NCBI GenBank assembly: GCA_037349105.1
Contig: JAYJMM010000114.1
Coordinates: 1,736,001-1,800,000 of the forward strand
DNA length: 64,000 nucleotides
Direction of reading: 5' to 3'
Source of the DNA: Limnomonas spitsbergensis
Taxonomy: Eukaryota; Chlorophyta; Chlorophyceae; Chlamydomonadales
Below, one piece after another: positions 10,801 through 21,500 of the stretch. The notes beneath the pieces were generated by a model. It was not told the origin of the DNA and did not search any database. It saw only the letters and a program-made list of their open reading frames with translations. Position 1 is the stretch's first letter, and each line of letters opens with the position of its first letter. Position numbers and translations under genes: made by a program.

Positions 10801-13071
10801 GGAGGGTGAAGGCGCGGAATCCCCGCGGCCGCCTCTCCTGCGGGCAGGCGAGGCGCTGATCTTACCAGATATGGTGGCCCTGGGGCCGCTCAGCGCTGAC
10901 ACAGCACAGAGGTAGGAAGATTTCCGGAAGCTTTCAGTTTTCACTTGTTCAAGAAGGAGGCAAACTCCTCTGCCTTGTGTGAGACGGGGAGTGGGACCCG
11001 TGCAGGTGCTTTTTTGCGAGATTTTTTGGTAAAGCTCTTGACGAGTGGCATCCAAGGGTGGCATCAACAGTTCAACCCTTAGCCATTAACCCTGAACTAT
11101 GCTCGTCCCTGTCCTGAGCGAAAATGCTGGGAGCCCCGCAGCCGAGGGCAGGGCGCTAATGCAGAGGACCCACCACAGATATGGTTGGACCCACGTCCGA
11201 TAAGGCAGCCCACTGAAGCATGTGACCCACGCCCGATTAGGCAATCTACTATGGCAACCTAGGCAATGTACTCTTGCCTGTGAGGCTGTAACCCATGCGA
11301 CCATTGTGTTTTTGCCGACTGCCCAGCATGAGACCAGTATCGCTGTCCCCCGATTGTCCGCCCGCCCACCCGCAGCGCCCTGGAGCTAAGAGTTGAGGTC
11401 TATTCATAGGCCTTGCCAGGCCAGCCAGCCCGGGGCCACCAGGAGGAGGCCTGGACTCTTCAAATTCAAATTCAAGCACTAAACCCTGAAGCCGAAATCT
11501 TAACCCCTGATCCTGTTCACCTGCAGCGCCCTGTAGGTGGCCTGAACACCTGACTCTAAACTCTAGTCCTGCACGCCTGTATCGCCCTGGAAGAGGCCTA
11601 GGCCCTAAGCCCTGAACCCCAAACCCTGGTCTCTGAACTACCTCAGGAGCAGCATCTCCTAAACCTGAATCCCTGAACCCTAAACCACTTAATCTGAACC
11701 CCTAATCCCATCGCCCGCCCGCAGCGCCCTGGAGGAGTTTTTGGCCACTGGCGAAGCCACCGCAGGCACCGCCGTCCGGCAGCTGGGCGCCTGGCGGCCG
11801 GTGGACGGGGCGTCAGGCCCCGACGCTGCGGGCCTGTCTGCCTGCATCCTCGTGTGCGCCCACAAGCTCCGCGACAAGAGGTGCGGCGTGGCAGGCCCGC
11901 TGCTGGTGGAGGAGCTCCAGGTGGCGGCGCGGAAGAATGGACTGCAGGACAAGGTGGGGACGGGGGCGCGGACAATTGCGGGACCAAGTTGAACTTCAAA
12001 GTGATTGTCAAACTACATAGAAAGCTGCACAAGGGGGAAACTGTGTTTGTGTGTAGGGGGGAGAGGGGTAAGTTTACAGCTTGCCGTTGTCGTATCCTCT
12101 TGTACGTCTTTGTTGGGAGGGGGGCAGGCTGTGCAGCCTAACCCTGAACCCTGAACCCTAACCCTAAACTGGAGAGGAGTGCAACAAAGACAGCAATTTG
12201 ATGCAGGCTCGAAAATTACGTAGTTTGGTGGGTGGGTAGTGACGTAATAAAGTTGTTGGCTGGCTGGATCTATGGATGGCTGGTACCTTCTCCTGAGCCT
12301 GGATGCATAGGCCTGCCTGCTGACCGCTCCCTATGAATCTTGTCCGGCCCAACCTCAACCCGTTCCTCCTCCAGGTTTCCGGATGGAAGCTCAACAACTA
12401 AACCCTTAACCCTGAACCCGGATCTCTACTTGTGGTGTTTGTGAGCCTGTCTCCTTGTCCTCCGGAGCTCGTCCAGGCTTTTGAATCGACCCCTCGCTTT
12501 GTTTCCAACAATATGCCATGCACCCTGGGCTCTGATCTCTGCACTCCCCTGAGCCCTGATCTCTGCTCTCGGTGTATGTGCGCCCATATTTCTGTCTCCC
12601 CAGGTGACGGTGCTCGTCCAGGCAGCTAGATCAACCCATATATCTTTGTTTTCCCTTCTGAAACCCAAACCCTGACCACTCCCTGCGGTTCGCACGTGCC
12701 TCCAGATGACGGAATTTGCCGCGTGGGTGGCCTCGAGTTTCCGGGAACATCGACCATGATCGACCCTATAAATTTGTTTACCCTGAACCCTGAACCCTAA
12801 ACCCTGAACCCTGAACCCTAAACCCTAAACCCTGAACCCTGAACCCTGAGTTATACCTGTGGTGCGCACGCCTCCCTCTTTCCAGGTGGAGGTGCTGGCC
12901 TGCAGCCATGTGGGTGGACACAAGTTTGCCGGCAACATCGTTGTGTATGGCGCGGCCGGAGGCCACTGGTACGGCCGAGTGAAGCCGTGCCATGCGGACG
13001 CCGTGATTGAGACGCACGTTGTGGGCGGCCGGGTGATCAAGGAGCTGTGGAGGGGACGCATGGACGTCTGA
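7884..13071 (+). CDS. sucrase/ferredoxin-like (Apd1/Aim32-type) [2Fe-2S] protein
   Basis: Five exons, 7884-8171, 9970-10119, 10721-10911, 11725-11953 and 12886-13071 (TGA), join in frame to 347 aa. The first about 45 residues are Arg/Ser-rich without acidic residues, like an organelle transit peptide. A CxxCxxxC cluster (PCTACDNPC, residues 83-91) follows. Then come YKRHVLF and WPPKLEEQEG, a VLVTAVDIP / LILPDMV segment, and the thioredoxin-like ferredoxin region. That region has CAHKLRDKRCG (C254, C263; Cx8C) and CSHVGGHKFAGN (H294, H298; Hx3H), the cysteine and histidine ligands known for Apd1-type [2Fe-2S] centres. The C-terminus GHWYGRV...LWRGRMDV matches plant and algal sucrase/ferredoxin-like proteins. 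The biochemical role is unsettled; electron transfer or redox stress handling is the family inference. ATG 7884 is the first in-frame ATG; a second lies at 7998. Confidence 0.88.
8131..8336 (+). repeat. duplicated exon 1 end in its own intron
   Basis: The end of exon 1 with its donor (GCACGGCATGCGACAACCC... AGCCACAAGCAGGTGAGCC, 8131-8190) reappears about 148 bp downstream at 8281-8336 with about 80% identity by eye. The copy keeps the CATGCG and GCCACAA blocks but has GGCGTGCC where the donor should be. Confidence 0.8.
8575..8860 (+). repeat. dispersed short repeat copy
   Basis: This intron segment carries the shared blocks of a dispersed family: a CTGATGGGGACC block followed by ACCTGGACCG, and about 100 bp later GACGTAGCTGAATTGTAAC. 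A second copy lies at about 9235-9400 in the same intron. See the related copies elsewhere in the window. Confidence 0.6.
9538..9990 (+). repeat. four tandem copies of exon 2 start
   Basis: Acceptor plus exon start (CCCACAGATACCCGATTACC) appears with AG ends at 9541, 9683, 9817 and 9969; the last is used. Each upstream copy retains diverged blocks of the exon such as CTGCTGCTGGGG, ATGAAGGCG and GGCACGTGCTGT, then runs into a GTAGCTGAATTGT repeat. Periods are 134-152 bp. In-frame stops and indels make the upstream copies non-coding. Confidence 0.85.
11365..11740 (+). repeat. copies of exon 4 acceptor and start
   Basis: CGCAGCGCCCTGGAG-like sequence occurs at about 11372, 11524 and 11580 before the real acceptor at 11724. 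The copies lie among degenerate AACCCTGAACC repeats. As at other junctions, only the last copy gives an open frame in the correct phase. Confidence 0.8.
12120..12850 (+). repeat. interstitial telomere-like CCCTAAA/CCCTGAA repeats
   Basis: The cleanest block is 12778-12849, about ten consecutive heptamers alternating CCCTGAA and CCCTAAA. Shorter blocks occur at 12140-12170 and scattered from 11460 to 12420. CCCTAAA is the complement of the plant and green algal telomere repeat TTTAGGG. All are inside introns of the sucrase/ferredoxin-like gene. Confidence 0.85.
12599..12910 (+). repeat. copies of exon 5 acceptor and start
   Basis: Sequences resembling the acceptor plus exon start (TCCAGGTGGAGGTGCT at 12881) occur at 12600 (CCAGGTGACGGTGCTCGTCC) and 12701 (TCCAGATGACGG, followed by GTGGGTGG and a CGGGAACATCG block like the exon). 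A weaker one is near 12371. Confidence 0.75.
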
Positions 13072-15332
13072 TTGCTGCACGAAGCCCTTCTGGCGGGATA
13101 AAGACTTAAGAGTAGCAGAACGACAGTCAATGACTTGACACCTCTGGGCCATGCTCAAATGGCTTGGCCGCGTGGGCGCCCGAGCCGGGCATCAGAACGA
13201 AAGTGAAGTTGACCCTGGCATGGATACCTGATTGGTTGTCCTGGAGGGAGCACATGATGGAAACTGAATTATGTTCTGACAGCGGCACGCTCCCATCCGA
13301 CCACCCATAGGCACTGTTTCAGTAGGGTCATACAGTGATACATGGAGGGAGGGTCTCTACTGTTTAAGTAGGGTCATACAGTGATACATGGAGGGAGGGT
13401 CTCTACTGTTCCTATCGGCTGTTGATGCTGTGGAGGAAACGCAAGGACGTCTGGTTGGTAGTTCAAGAGGAAGCCAACAGGACAATTGTACTTTTGTGAT
13501 AGCAGAACCTGCGTGTCCATCCATTGAACAGCTTTTCCGGACAGCGACAGGTGGTAGGGATCACAGGGAATGCTCTTTGCTGTCGGTTGTATCTGCTTGA
13601 TTGCTTTTAGTTTCAGTGTGGTCAGGATATGTGGGCTGTCACCTTCCCTTGCATGGTCTCTCTTACAGCGGTGGACCTACATTATGCAGCCAAAAGAATG
13701 CATGCAGGTACCGGTTTTCATTTGCTGTGCCGCTATGGTTGTTATCTGTTGTTTGCAGAATGGCGCACTCAAATGAAATCCTGGATTCACGTTTTTTTTA
13801 CACTGCCCAGGAAAGGGACGATAAACGCATTTTTTTAACAATTGGTCAGTTCACAAAGAACTGGTACATGACTGCCCTGATAACTACGAGACAAAGGCAA
13901 CTTGTCGTCCTGCATATAATGACAGTTCGACTATTTTTTTAAGTTACCTGGCTTCCAACAAAGTGAAAGCTAGCTGGGAAAGTTGTGCAACTGTGCTCGA
14001 AGCGAAAGGCATGACCGTCACAAAAAACACAAAAAGCCAATGGCACAAGAAATTGCTGCGCATGCCAAAAACAAAAAACTATGCCAATCAATACAATCAG
14101 CAAGTGGTACAAAGAGGAAGCAATAATATAATATCGCTTTGTCTCAAATGATTATATTGTTAAGCTGTTCTGGGTGCCTTTGCAATGGGTGGATGCATAT
14201 ATTCTGTAACAACAGCTCATACATTTATCGTCATATCTGCCACGAAAACATATTTACAGGGTTTCGATAATACTGTTCTTCGAAAGCCGCACTTCTTCAC
14301 CAATAGCAAAACCTGCAAATTACCTTGCCCAGCCACCTAAAGCAGAAAATAGCTTTAGGTTCCCCTAAATACTCCTCCCCCCCCCCTCTTGACACATCTG
14401 AAGAATCATTGCTTGGCCTGGACCAAGCCCAATCCAAGCCCCCATCGCAAAACTAACCTTCCCACTTTATTTGCTTGCGTATTACATTCCAATGGGCTCC
14501 ATTCCTGGTGCCTGGCAACATAATGTCATCAACTCAAACTGCCATCCCCCCCTCCTGTCTCCTCCAAGGCCGATCACTGCTAACTAATAGCTACCAACGG
14601 TACAAAAGCAAGCCCCCACCCGATTGTGAACCAAGCTACGACCTGACTAACATCACGAGCGGGTCTGTACCAATGCACACCGATGTACCGTACAAATCGT
14701 TTATTTGCCACAAACTCATATTTGCCACAAACTCAAACTTAGATGTGCACCAATTTAAATATATATCGTAAGACCAACCAGCTGCAATACAACTGTGAAA
14801 ACAATTGTGAAAACACGTGTGAAATACGCCTGCTACCTGAAAGCGGAAGGCTGATACACCGAGATATCTTGTCTGTGTGAAACTTCTGTCTATTTGTCTG
14901 ACGCGTGCCACAGCTGGCAGGTAGCACCTGCTCCACTCTGGCGGTGGAACACCGCGGGCAGCAGGCGACAGCCCCCTGCAGGCAGTATCAGCTTGTCATA
15001 GCCATGGGTGCGGGTGCAGGCCCAGCTGCCAGCGCAGGCCTGGGACAGACACCACCCAGCAGGCAATCATCAGGCTGTCATTCATACCTACTGAGATAGA
15101 TCTCGGGACGATCTTGTAGATCCAGAGGGCCTGCCTGTTCATCTGGTGGGAGCTATATTCAGCCCTGGCAATGGCTGCTGCCGCCGCCGCCACTTCCTTG
15201 TCACTCCGCTCGTTGGCCCAGCCCAGCCCCGTGCTCCTGCCCAGCCGGCCTGCACTACAGTCCAGTGAACACTGCGGCCTGGCCTGGCCTGCAATACGGC
15301 CCAGCCCGGCCCGTGCTATGGCGCCTAGCTCT
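13072..15332. other. intergenic, no gene recognised
   Basis: Just after the stop codon at 13071 lies a copy (13135-13185) of a dispersed motif including CTTGGCCGCGTGGGCGCC. At about 13315-13420 a roughly 56-bp unit (TAGGGTCATACAGTGATACA) is duplicated in tandem. From 13.5 to 14.9 kb the DNA is AT-richer with no exon-like frame. The end of the interval is the 3' flank of the minus-strand gene that follows. Confidence 0.45.
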
Positions 15333-18300
15333 TCAAGGCCCCGCCTGCGTCTGCATCGCCATGGCCTCAGCAGCCACGCTCATCGCAATGGCTCCGAAGC
15401 CACCCCTCACACCATGCGACTGCTGCTGTAGGAGCGGCGGCGGCGGGGACGATGACAACAGCTGGCCCTCAAACCCGCAGTCCCAGGCCCCCATGAAGGT
15501 TTTGGAGCCGTCATAGCATGAGGGCATCATCTCCGCCACATCCTCCTCGGGGACGGTGAGGTCGCCAGCTGCGTCGCTCGGGTCCCATCTGCATGGCAGG
15601 CTGGATGTGGGGCCAAGCAGCAGGCCCAACATGCCCTCATCTGGCTGCTGCCATGCGCCCATCGGGTCTCCCTTGTTGCTCGGCCAGCCCGCTGCGCTTG
15701 TTATTCCTCCTCCTCCTCCTCCGCCACCGCCTCCCGCTCCTGCTCCTGCTCCTGCTCCCTCCTGTAGGCCACCTGCCGGCGGCACCGGACCGGAGAGCTT
15801 GGCCTCATCTAGGAGGCTGTCACAGGACATGAACGACCTCTTACGAGAGGACAGAGGAACTTCAGCTTCGCACGCGAAAGGCGACACAAGCTGGGTCGTC
15901 CAGCTCTGCTGAGGGCACGGCTGGTTGGGCGGGTTGGCGTGGCGCTGCTCCTGCGGCCTCCCGCTGAGTGTCCTGATCTCCGGACCGTAATTAGTTGCCC
16001 CAGGAGCACTGCCTTGCCCCGGTTGCTGCCGCAGCTGCGGCCAGCTGGCGGCCACATGCAGCTGCGGCGGGTGAGCGGTGTGCGCCGCGGCCGCTGCGGT
16101 AGCCAGCCTGTTGTTCCCAGGGTGTATGACGGTGCAGCTTGCGATGACGAGTGCCTGCTGCCCGGACGACTTGTTCATGTAGCCAGGTGGGATTACCGAG
16201 CAGGGCAGAACCCTTGGCTGCTGAAGGGATGGTGACGCACCGGAGGTGGGGAGGAGTGGGCCGCAGGGTACCTGCTCAGATCATGTATGAAGCATGAAGT
16301 ATGAAGCATTAAGTTTGAAGCATCGAGTGTGAAGCAAAAGTGTGAAGCATCAAGCATCAAGTATCAAGCATCAAGTATGAAGCATCAAGTGTGAAACATC
16401 AATTGTGAAGCATTAGGTATGAAGCATCAAGTGTGAAGCATTAAGCATCAAGCATCAAGCATGACTACCGGTATGATGCATCAAGTATGAGGCATCATGT
16501 GTGAAGCAACAAGTGTGAGGCATCAAGCATCAGGTATGAAGCATCAAGAGTGAAGTCTCAAGCTTCAAGCATCAAGGATCATGATCTGTATTGATAAAGT
16601 ATAACATGCTTTGTACGCTCCAGCCAGCCAGCCACGCACCAGCGAGCCTCCGCTGCTGCCGTTGCCGCTGGGCTCAAGCCGCAACATCACCGCCCTACCA
16701 ATTGGCTGCCTCCTCTGATGATGACCGCCGGGGGGACGTTCATTGACGGAGCAGGTGCCATGCTGCAGCCTCCGCTGCGGCATCGGCCTCGAAGAGGACG
16801 CCCCGGGCCACATGTAAGAGGCACCCTCGCCATCGGAGCCGCCGCCGCTGCTGCCGCCGCCGTTGCTCTCCCCGCACAAGCTGACCTGCCTGCTGATCTG
16901 GCGAAATATGCGATCCGCCAAACTGTTGCCTCCGCCACCGTCGGCGGCGGCTTCGTAAGACAAGGGCGTGTTCTGCAGCTTTTGCGGGAAATTATAGGCA
17001 CCACCTCCAGCAGCTTCAGCAGCCATCTCGCCAGGATAGCTGCGGCGGACAGCAGACATCTCAGCCTCCTCAGGCAGGCCGCTCCGGTGCAGCGAGGCCC
17101 TCAGCGTCAGCGCTCTGTCTAGGGCGGCGCCTGGAGCGGATGCTCTGGGCAGGCGCTCCGAGGCCATCAGGAGGCTCCGCTGCCTGCGCTGGTGTGGGCT
17201 CTGCTTCTTCTTGCGCGCCAGCTGCTTGTACAGCTTCTGCTGCAGACCGCAGACAAGCGGGGGCGTCGCGGTAAACGTACTGCCGCCGCCGCCGTCATTG
17301 AGGTTTAGGGTGGGGCCGTCTGGCAGGGAAGCTAAGCGCCCTTGCCCCGCTGCTGCAGCCGCCGCAGGAGGCCAGCAGCGGGCTCCGCTCCGCTCTCCCG
17401 ACGGCTGAGGCGGCCAGCTGACCACCGTCGCCACTGCATCCACCGGACGCCTCCGCAGCTCCTCCTGCTGCTGCTGCTGTTGCTGCTGCTGTTGCCTGAA
17501 AGGCTTGCTGCCTGGCGCCAGCAGCGGGCGGCCCTCCTCCTCTTTCTCTGAGAACCCCATCATAAACATGAGGCTGTCCAAACCCTCGTCATACTGCTGC
17601 TGCTGCTGCTGCAGCGCATCCATGTCGTTGTCTGCTTCTCCCCAACTCTGAAGCCGGTCCTCTGCTTGCTGCTGCAGATGCTGATATCCATGCCTAGCCT
17701 CGCAGTCCCTGGCATTGCTTCGGTCAAAGGGATCCAATGGCAGCTGGTGCTGAGGACCGTCACCCAGAGCTGGAGGGCCCGGGCCAGGCATGCCGCTGTT
17801 GCCGCCCGACCATCCCTGAAACAGCTCTGTCGAGTTGCAGTCCTCGCTGACAAGCGAGCCCTGGAGGACGGGCTGCAGGCCAGCCGCCTGCTCCTCGTTC
17901 CCATGCGGATGCAGGGAAGCAGAGGCAGGGGCGGCGGCAGGGGTGGCGGCGGCGGAGGAGGAGGAGTCGCCAACCAGGGTGCTCAGTAGGTCGGATCTGG
18001 ATGACAGGACCTCCTTGCTGAGGCCTGGCAGAGGCTCCCAGTCGTCCACCATTTTGCGCAGCTCTTGATTCCATTCACTGTCGTAGTGTTCTCCAATGGT
18101 GTTCTCCAAAGCGCCTTGCTCCGCCTCCTGCCCCTCCTCCTGCTCCTCCTCCTTCACCTCCTCTTCTTTGACCTGGCATGGCTCGTCTCGTTTTTCTGCC
18201 CAGGCGTCGATCCAGAGCGGGTTGGGCAGGCACAGAGCGGACATGTCGTTGCTGTATGTCCAGACTTCTGTATCGGTGCCGAAGTTCGCGCCGCCGCAGC

Positions 18301-18594
18301 CGCCGCTGCCGTCGTCGCCGTCGGCGGCGAAGCAGCTGAACAGCGGCAAGGAGCGGGGACGGGCCAAGGTGCCATCTTCGGCCCCGCTGCTGCAGCCGCT
18401 GCCGCTGTGCTCTCCTCGATATTTCATGCAGTCGGTTGTGTGCGCTGGTGCGCGGTGTAGGGGCGCGATTTGCGTGGTGGTGGAGAGTGGTGGCTGAGAT
18501 GCCAGCTGTTGCTGGGTGCTGTTTAGGACGGGCCGTGGGTTCGGCCTCACCAGATACTCCCTCTGGTACAGGTTTACTGAGTTCTTCTTGCGAT
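15333..18594 (-). CDS. low-complexity protein of unknown function
   Basis: Two exons read on the minus strand: 18594-16640 and 16271-15333. Donor GTGCGT at 16639 and acceptor CAG before 16271 join in phase 0. From the first ATG in the exon (18550) the product is about 949 aa. The frame also opens upstream of that ATG to an acceptor at 18595 and reads KKNSVNLYQREYLVRPNPRP, so a 5' exon I could not find probably exists. The protein is rich in Gln, Ser, Gly, Ala and Glu, with poly-Gln stretches near 17470 and 17600, an acidic stretch near 18140 and poly-Gly near 15720. Such composition is common in algal transcription regulators, but I see no DNA-binding domain. Nuclear regulator is only a guess. 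Confidence 0.6.
16280..16585. repeat. intron array of AAGCATCAAGTATG-type units
   Basis: The single intron of the minus-strand low-complexity gene is filled with a roughly 10-15 bp unit, GAAGCATCAAGTATGAAGCA and variants with GTGTG, repeated more than 20 times. Confidence 0.9.
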
Positions 18595-21500
18595 CTGGTG
18601 GGAGAGGTCAGGGCAGTGAGTGGGAAGGAGATCAGGGTGAGTGCAGAGATCATTTATAGATCACGTTGCGAAAGTTATCTACGTGTCTGGATAATTTTTG
18701 CTGTGGGGGCGTGGGAATGTGAGTGTGGCCCACAAATTGAATTCAAACACGCACATTTAGGACAAGGTTTAATACCCGTGAACCAAGGGACCATGACAAA
18801 TAGTGGTCCAGGGGATCTGAAAAGAAGCTAAAGAAGTGAGGTAGAACCAATCCTGATCAGGTATGCTTCCTTCACAGAATAATGTACTCCATGTTAAGCA
18901 GCTTCTCATACTGTTAATCTCATTGATCACTCACTAGTCACTACAGGTATACCTCCTCATATCTGCTCAGTCAGCACTAACTTTAAGATTTGAGTCAAGA
19001 ATTAGGTTGGATAACAAGGTGGCAAAGTAAACACTCCTGAACCCAGGCGTGGCCACAGGTGTGGGGGGATGAAAACTGAAATCTTAACACACCGTGCTTC
19101 CCTGAACACCGAAATATCGGCCAAGTGATTGATGGCACTGGAAACTAATTGAAGCAGCGTTGTATACCGTAATGAATATGCCTGTTATTTGTGTTCGCGA
19201 TGGTGCCATTGTTGCAGCTACATGCCTAAGGCAAACCTCCTGCAATTCTCTATTTTCTTCCCTTTATTTATTACTGTGTGTTTATGTGTGTCAATTGTCA
19301 TGGCAAGCATATCAGTGTATGCTCTTTGCTTGAGTGTACCTTAGTCATCAAGACCAGCCCATGGCTGCCTTTTGCAGTTTGAAAACAGACAGATCTAGTG
19401 TGAGGATGTGGACTACAGCTGATGACACAGCGTCTACGCATTTGCCATGGTATCTTTGTTTGAAAGGCAAGGTAGCACAAGATCAAATCTTCGATTCCAT
19501 GAACCGGAACCGGAACCTCTTTTTTATCCATCCCATCAGTTTGTTCCGAGGCACTTCCGGAATCAAGCTGTTGCCTCACATACCCCAATGTGAATCCGTC
19601 CCTCCATATGGAAAGCGTTTGCTAAGCCTTGTTTTGGCGGGTGGTGGTAAGAGTTGTCACGACGTTCTTCAGAAGTCAGGTGTGGGGCCGGGATGCGCGC
19701 ATCCCTCCTGCGCTACCTACGCACCTAGCTAGCGCTCACTTGGGTTGTGGCGACCAGCTGCGTGGCTTCGTGTTGATCGATGCGGTGGTGAACGGTGATG
19801 GACGGTAAAGAATGTGCCTAAGCGGATCGACACATCCTATTGCAAATTACAGGCGCTCAGCGTGATAACCTGATAGCGGGATCGTCCAAGATTCGGCCCC
19901 GGGTACGGCTATCTAGCGGGTAACGCTCAATCTCGCGCTCGCTCGACCGCCGGCGGTGTGGGTGGTGACCATGCATTGTAGCATGTTGCGCCACGTGCTA
20001 CCACAGGTGTCTGCTGACGATCGGATTACATGTTTCAGCGGGGGCGATCGTTTCGATCGAGCCGCTGCCAGGTCGGTGTGTGCGGCCGATCGGCGACATG
20101 GATCATGCATGCATGAAGGAGAGAGTGACAGCTGGACTGGGCGGGACAACCGACTCCTGATCACGTGATCGAGGACAAGGTGAGTGTGGCAGTGGGGGAG
20201 ATCGCAACGTCATAGCAGAAAGAGAGGCCCGCACACGAACTCGCCGATGTCTATCACATTTTCTGGCATTTTCAGCGTCCTTTCTTTCAGGTTTCGGCGC
20301 AACCTGTTGTGTTGCTTGTGTCCCCTGCACGCCTAAACCGGACACAAGATTTGACACTCAATAACGCATCCTTGGCAGCAGTGAACGTTTCCACTTATGC
20401 AAGCCACCTACACCTCAAGTCACAGCCAGCCTTTATGCCTCATTCAACCTTTCCATGTCCCTCATGCATGGCACACAATTCACGAAGTGCTGACATTGAT
20501 TTTTATTTCTCATGGTGCCTCTTTGGCATGGCTTGAATGCCTCCCATAGTGGATGGTTCCCACTTTCCTCCCAGGCCAATGTTAATTCTAGGATGCTTAA
20601 GCGACAACCATCCAGGGGGCTGCACAACTCAGCTGTGGAGTGTGGACAGCCTGCGATCAAGAGGGCATTTTTGTGTGTGCAGCAAGCCCTGCTGCGACCT
20701 TGCTGCTTTGGCCACCGGCTGTTACGCTGTAGGCTGGTCTTGGTTTGATCTCCATCAGCCGGGCAAATGATGGTGCCCTGGGGCCTGCCAAATAGGGGGT
20801 GAACAGCACACAAATAAGCACCGACTCTAATTCTTCTTCTCTCTTTGGAATTGCATCCAATAGTGGCATGCCCACATGGCTGAGCCTGTTGATCAGGACC
20901 CATATGTGTGATGTCATACTTCACGAAAAAGACCGCCCCAGCGGCCCAACCACCCTCCAGTGAATCCGCCCTGACAGTCTATCCTGAATTCAAGGACAAT
21001 GTTGTTTTGCCAATCTCTGCATCTATCCTATAGTATGGATGATTGATTCCTGTCCTTTTTTTCCTCCTGCGAGCGAGGCTGCGAGTGCCACTTTTCGGCG
21101 GGCTGCCCCGTGGGCACCAAACGCCATATATTGGGATCGAACCTGAGTGGACCGGCTACACAGACGCAGGCCCCTGCAGCAGGGTTGGCCATGGATAGGG
21201 CTGTTGGCCAGAGGACAGGAGGTCTCAGCTGAAATGTAGCTGAACTGTGACTGTGCCATTGGAAAGGAATCACTACTAGTAGTGGAATGGCATGGTCCTT
21301 GCTTACCCAACATTTTCGCCCTATCCTACAGAAACAATGCATCATCCCCATTTTTGAACTTGGGTGTACCAACCGGTATCTTGAATAACCGTAATATTTG
21401 ATTCCGCTGATCACTTGAATCCACCTAGCCAACATGCTGTCATGTTATATGTTGTGTGCACTCTTGCATGGACATTTCATCCCTAGCCGCCTGCCCGCCT

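Noticed and set aside
16718..18460. Several plus-strand frames opposite the low-complexity gene
   Set aside because: They are shadows of the minus-strand CAG/GCC-rich exon; the minus frame is far longer and splices in phase to the next exon.
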